Assembly (NCBI RefSeq): GCF_016765585.1
Contig: NZ_JAESWC010000002.1
Span: forward strand, 1,116,001-1,180,000
Source of the DNA: Clostridium rhizosphaerae
GTDB lineage: Bacteria; Bacillota; Clostridia; Clostridiales; Clostridiaceae
Direction of reading: 5' to 3'
DNA: 64,000 nt
A model generated the notes under the pieces. The model did not search any database. It was given only the letters and a program-made list of their open reading frames with translations, and was not told the DNA's origin. Both the position numbers and the translations under genes were made by a program. This document shows, in pieces, positions 63,113 to 64,000 of the stretch. Within the stretch, counting starts at the first letter, position 1, and every line of letters begins with the position of its first letter.

Positions 63113-64000
63113 TCATTCTTTTTGTCCATACATTTTTTTAAACTCTTCTATGAAATTATTATAATTACTTTGTTCTTCTATTAATTCTTCTATTTTATTA
63201 TTAAAAGTAGCTTGAGCCCAATTTACTTCATTATAATAATATCTGTTTGCAAGTCTCCAATAACGCTGCGGAAACAATAAAAATGCAAATAGCACTCTGT
63301 ATTCATCTTCTCTAAGCTCACTTATCTCATTATAGGCATCAATTATTAGCTTTGCATACTCAATATTCCAGTCCATTCTTTTTAGTACCTTAATTAAGAA
63401 AAGAGATAAATCGTATGATCTTATTTCCTTCTTGCAATAATCAAAGTCTATAACATGTACATTATTGTTACTATCCATAATTATGTTGTGATAAGTGTAA
63501 TCATGATGGCAAAAACCCATCTCTTCATCAGTTGTTTTGCAAAACTCAAGATAATTAGAACTTTCAAGTACCTTCATAGCTCTTTTACCTAAATTCTTAA
63601 ACATTTCAATTGATTTAATATAATTTAAATCAAAGCTTTGTTTATTGCTTTTTTTCCTTGCCATATCTCTCATTTTTTCAAAGGATTTTATTCTTTTATC
63701 CATAAGATGAGGCCATCTTCCCAAGTCGCTTTTAAGCTTGCTGTTTTCTGGTGGCTCGTATCCTTTTGATGCAATATGAAGATATGCTAAATTTTTAGCT
63801 GCCAATATTAAATCTTCATTATTGTAGAAATCACATTCTCTACCTTCAATCCATTCAGAAAGAGTATATATGTCTTCATTTACTAAGGCATAAGGATTAC
63901 CATCTATATTTAAACAGTATCTATCTACTCTTGGAAATCCATTTTTTATAAGATGTTCTTTAGCACCATATACAAAAAGCAATTTCTGGGTACCATAATT
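63113..64000 (-). CDS. CotS/YsxE-family spore coat kinase-like protein, N-terminal part cut by the window
   Basis: 295 residues are in view; the frame is open across the right edge (NYGTQK precedes the first in-frame candidate starts), so the N-terminus is missing. It has an aminoglycoside-phosphotransferase/choline-kinase fold. The catalytic loop is MGFCHHDYTYHNIIM (HxDxxxxN) and the metal Asp lies in VIDFDYCKKEIRSYDL. CotS-family proteins attach to the spore coat in Bacillus and Clostridium. It lies upstream of yabG, again late sporulation context. Substrate unknown. Confidence 0.88.
   Translation of the reverse strand, partial: NYGTQKLLFVYGAKEHLIKNGFPRVDRYCLNIDGNPYALVNEDIYTLSEWIEGRECDFYNNEDLILAAKNLAYLHIASKGYEPPENSKLKSDLGRWPHLMDKRIKSFEKMRDMARKKSNKQSFDLNYIKSIEMFKNLGKRAMKVLESSNYLEFCKTTDEEMGFCHHDYTYHNIIMDSNNNVHVIDFDYCKKEIRSYDLSLFLIKVLKRMDWNIEYAKLIIDAYNEISELREDEYRVLFAFLLFPQRYWRLANRYYYNEVNWAQATFNNKIEELIEEQSNYNNFIEEFKKMYGQKE

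Overview
The window is chromosomal DNA from a low-GC, endospore-forming member of the Firmicutes, most like Clostridium sensu stricto. The sequence evidence is very AT-rich DNA, strong AGGAGG-type ribosome binding sites, frequent GTG and TTG starts, a T-box leader, and a sporulation and germination gene set (spoIIR, ypeB, a gerA/gerB/gerC-type operon, sipL, yabG, a CotS-type kinase). The species cannot be named from this window. No prophage, transposase, CRISPR array, rRNA or tRNA gene was seen. Most genes lie on the minus strand.

Layout. 1-8.6 kb: start of a WecA/TagO-type transferase, dCMP deaminase, upp, rpiB, ywlE-type phosphatase, ywlC, a ZIP transporter, prfA, prmC, yqhQ and tdk. 8.6-9.4 kb: composite palindromic repeat A. 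9.5-16.7 kb: rpmE, rho, pyrG, an orphan sigma-54 activator, ywiB and ddl. 16.7-23 kb: ypeB, spoIIR and the ger operon. 23-28.9 kb: ispE, cyanophycin synthetase and cyanophycinase, and an alanyl-tRNA editing protein. 28.9-29.8 kb: repeat B. 29.8-31.6 kb: an archaeal-type aspartyl-tRNA synthetase behind a T-box leader whose antiterminator/terminator unit is doubled. 31.7-48.3 kb: DUF4397 protein, thioredoxin-like protein, pepF, an AEC transporter, a chemoreceptor, sbcCD, a KimA-like permease with a cysteine-less HMA protein, a radical SAM/SPASM protein and uvsE. 48.4-48.6 kb: relic of a polysaccharide deacetylase gene. 48.8-59.7 kb: pepT, yhaM, ldh and addAB. 59.7-64 kb: sipL, veg, yabG and a cut CotS-type kinase.

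How the genes work together. prmC-prfA pairs the release factor with its methylase. upp, tdk, the dCMP deaminase and pyrG cover pyrimidine salvage and nucleotide supply. sbcCD, addAB and uvsE are DNA repair. cphB-cphA makes and breaks a nitrogen reserve polymer. The spore genes cover sigma-E activation signalling (spoIIR), coat or cortex morphogenesis (sipL, yabG, CotS-type) and germination (ger, ypeB).

The most unusual signal is the pair of related 0.75-0.92 kb intergenic elements (A and B). Each consists of large imperfect palindromes flanking a conserved core, and the core is flipped relative to its flanks between the two copies. Other leads are two candidate small RNAs, each with a consensus-like promoter and an intrinsic terminator on the strand opposite the neighbouring genes, the doubled T-box module, and the deacetylase relic. 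All calls come from reading the sequence; no database search was run.
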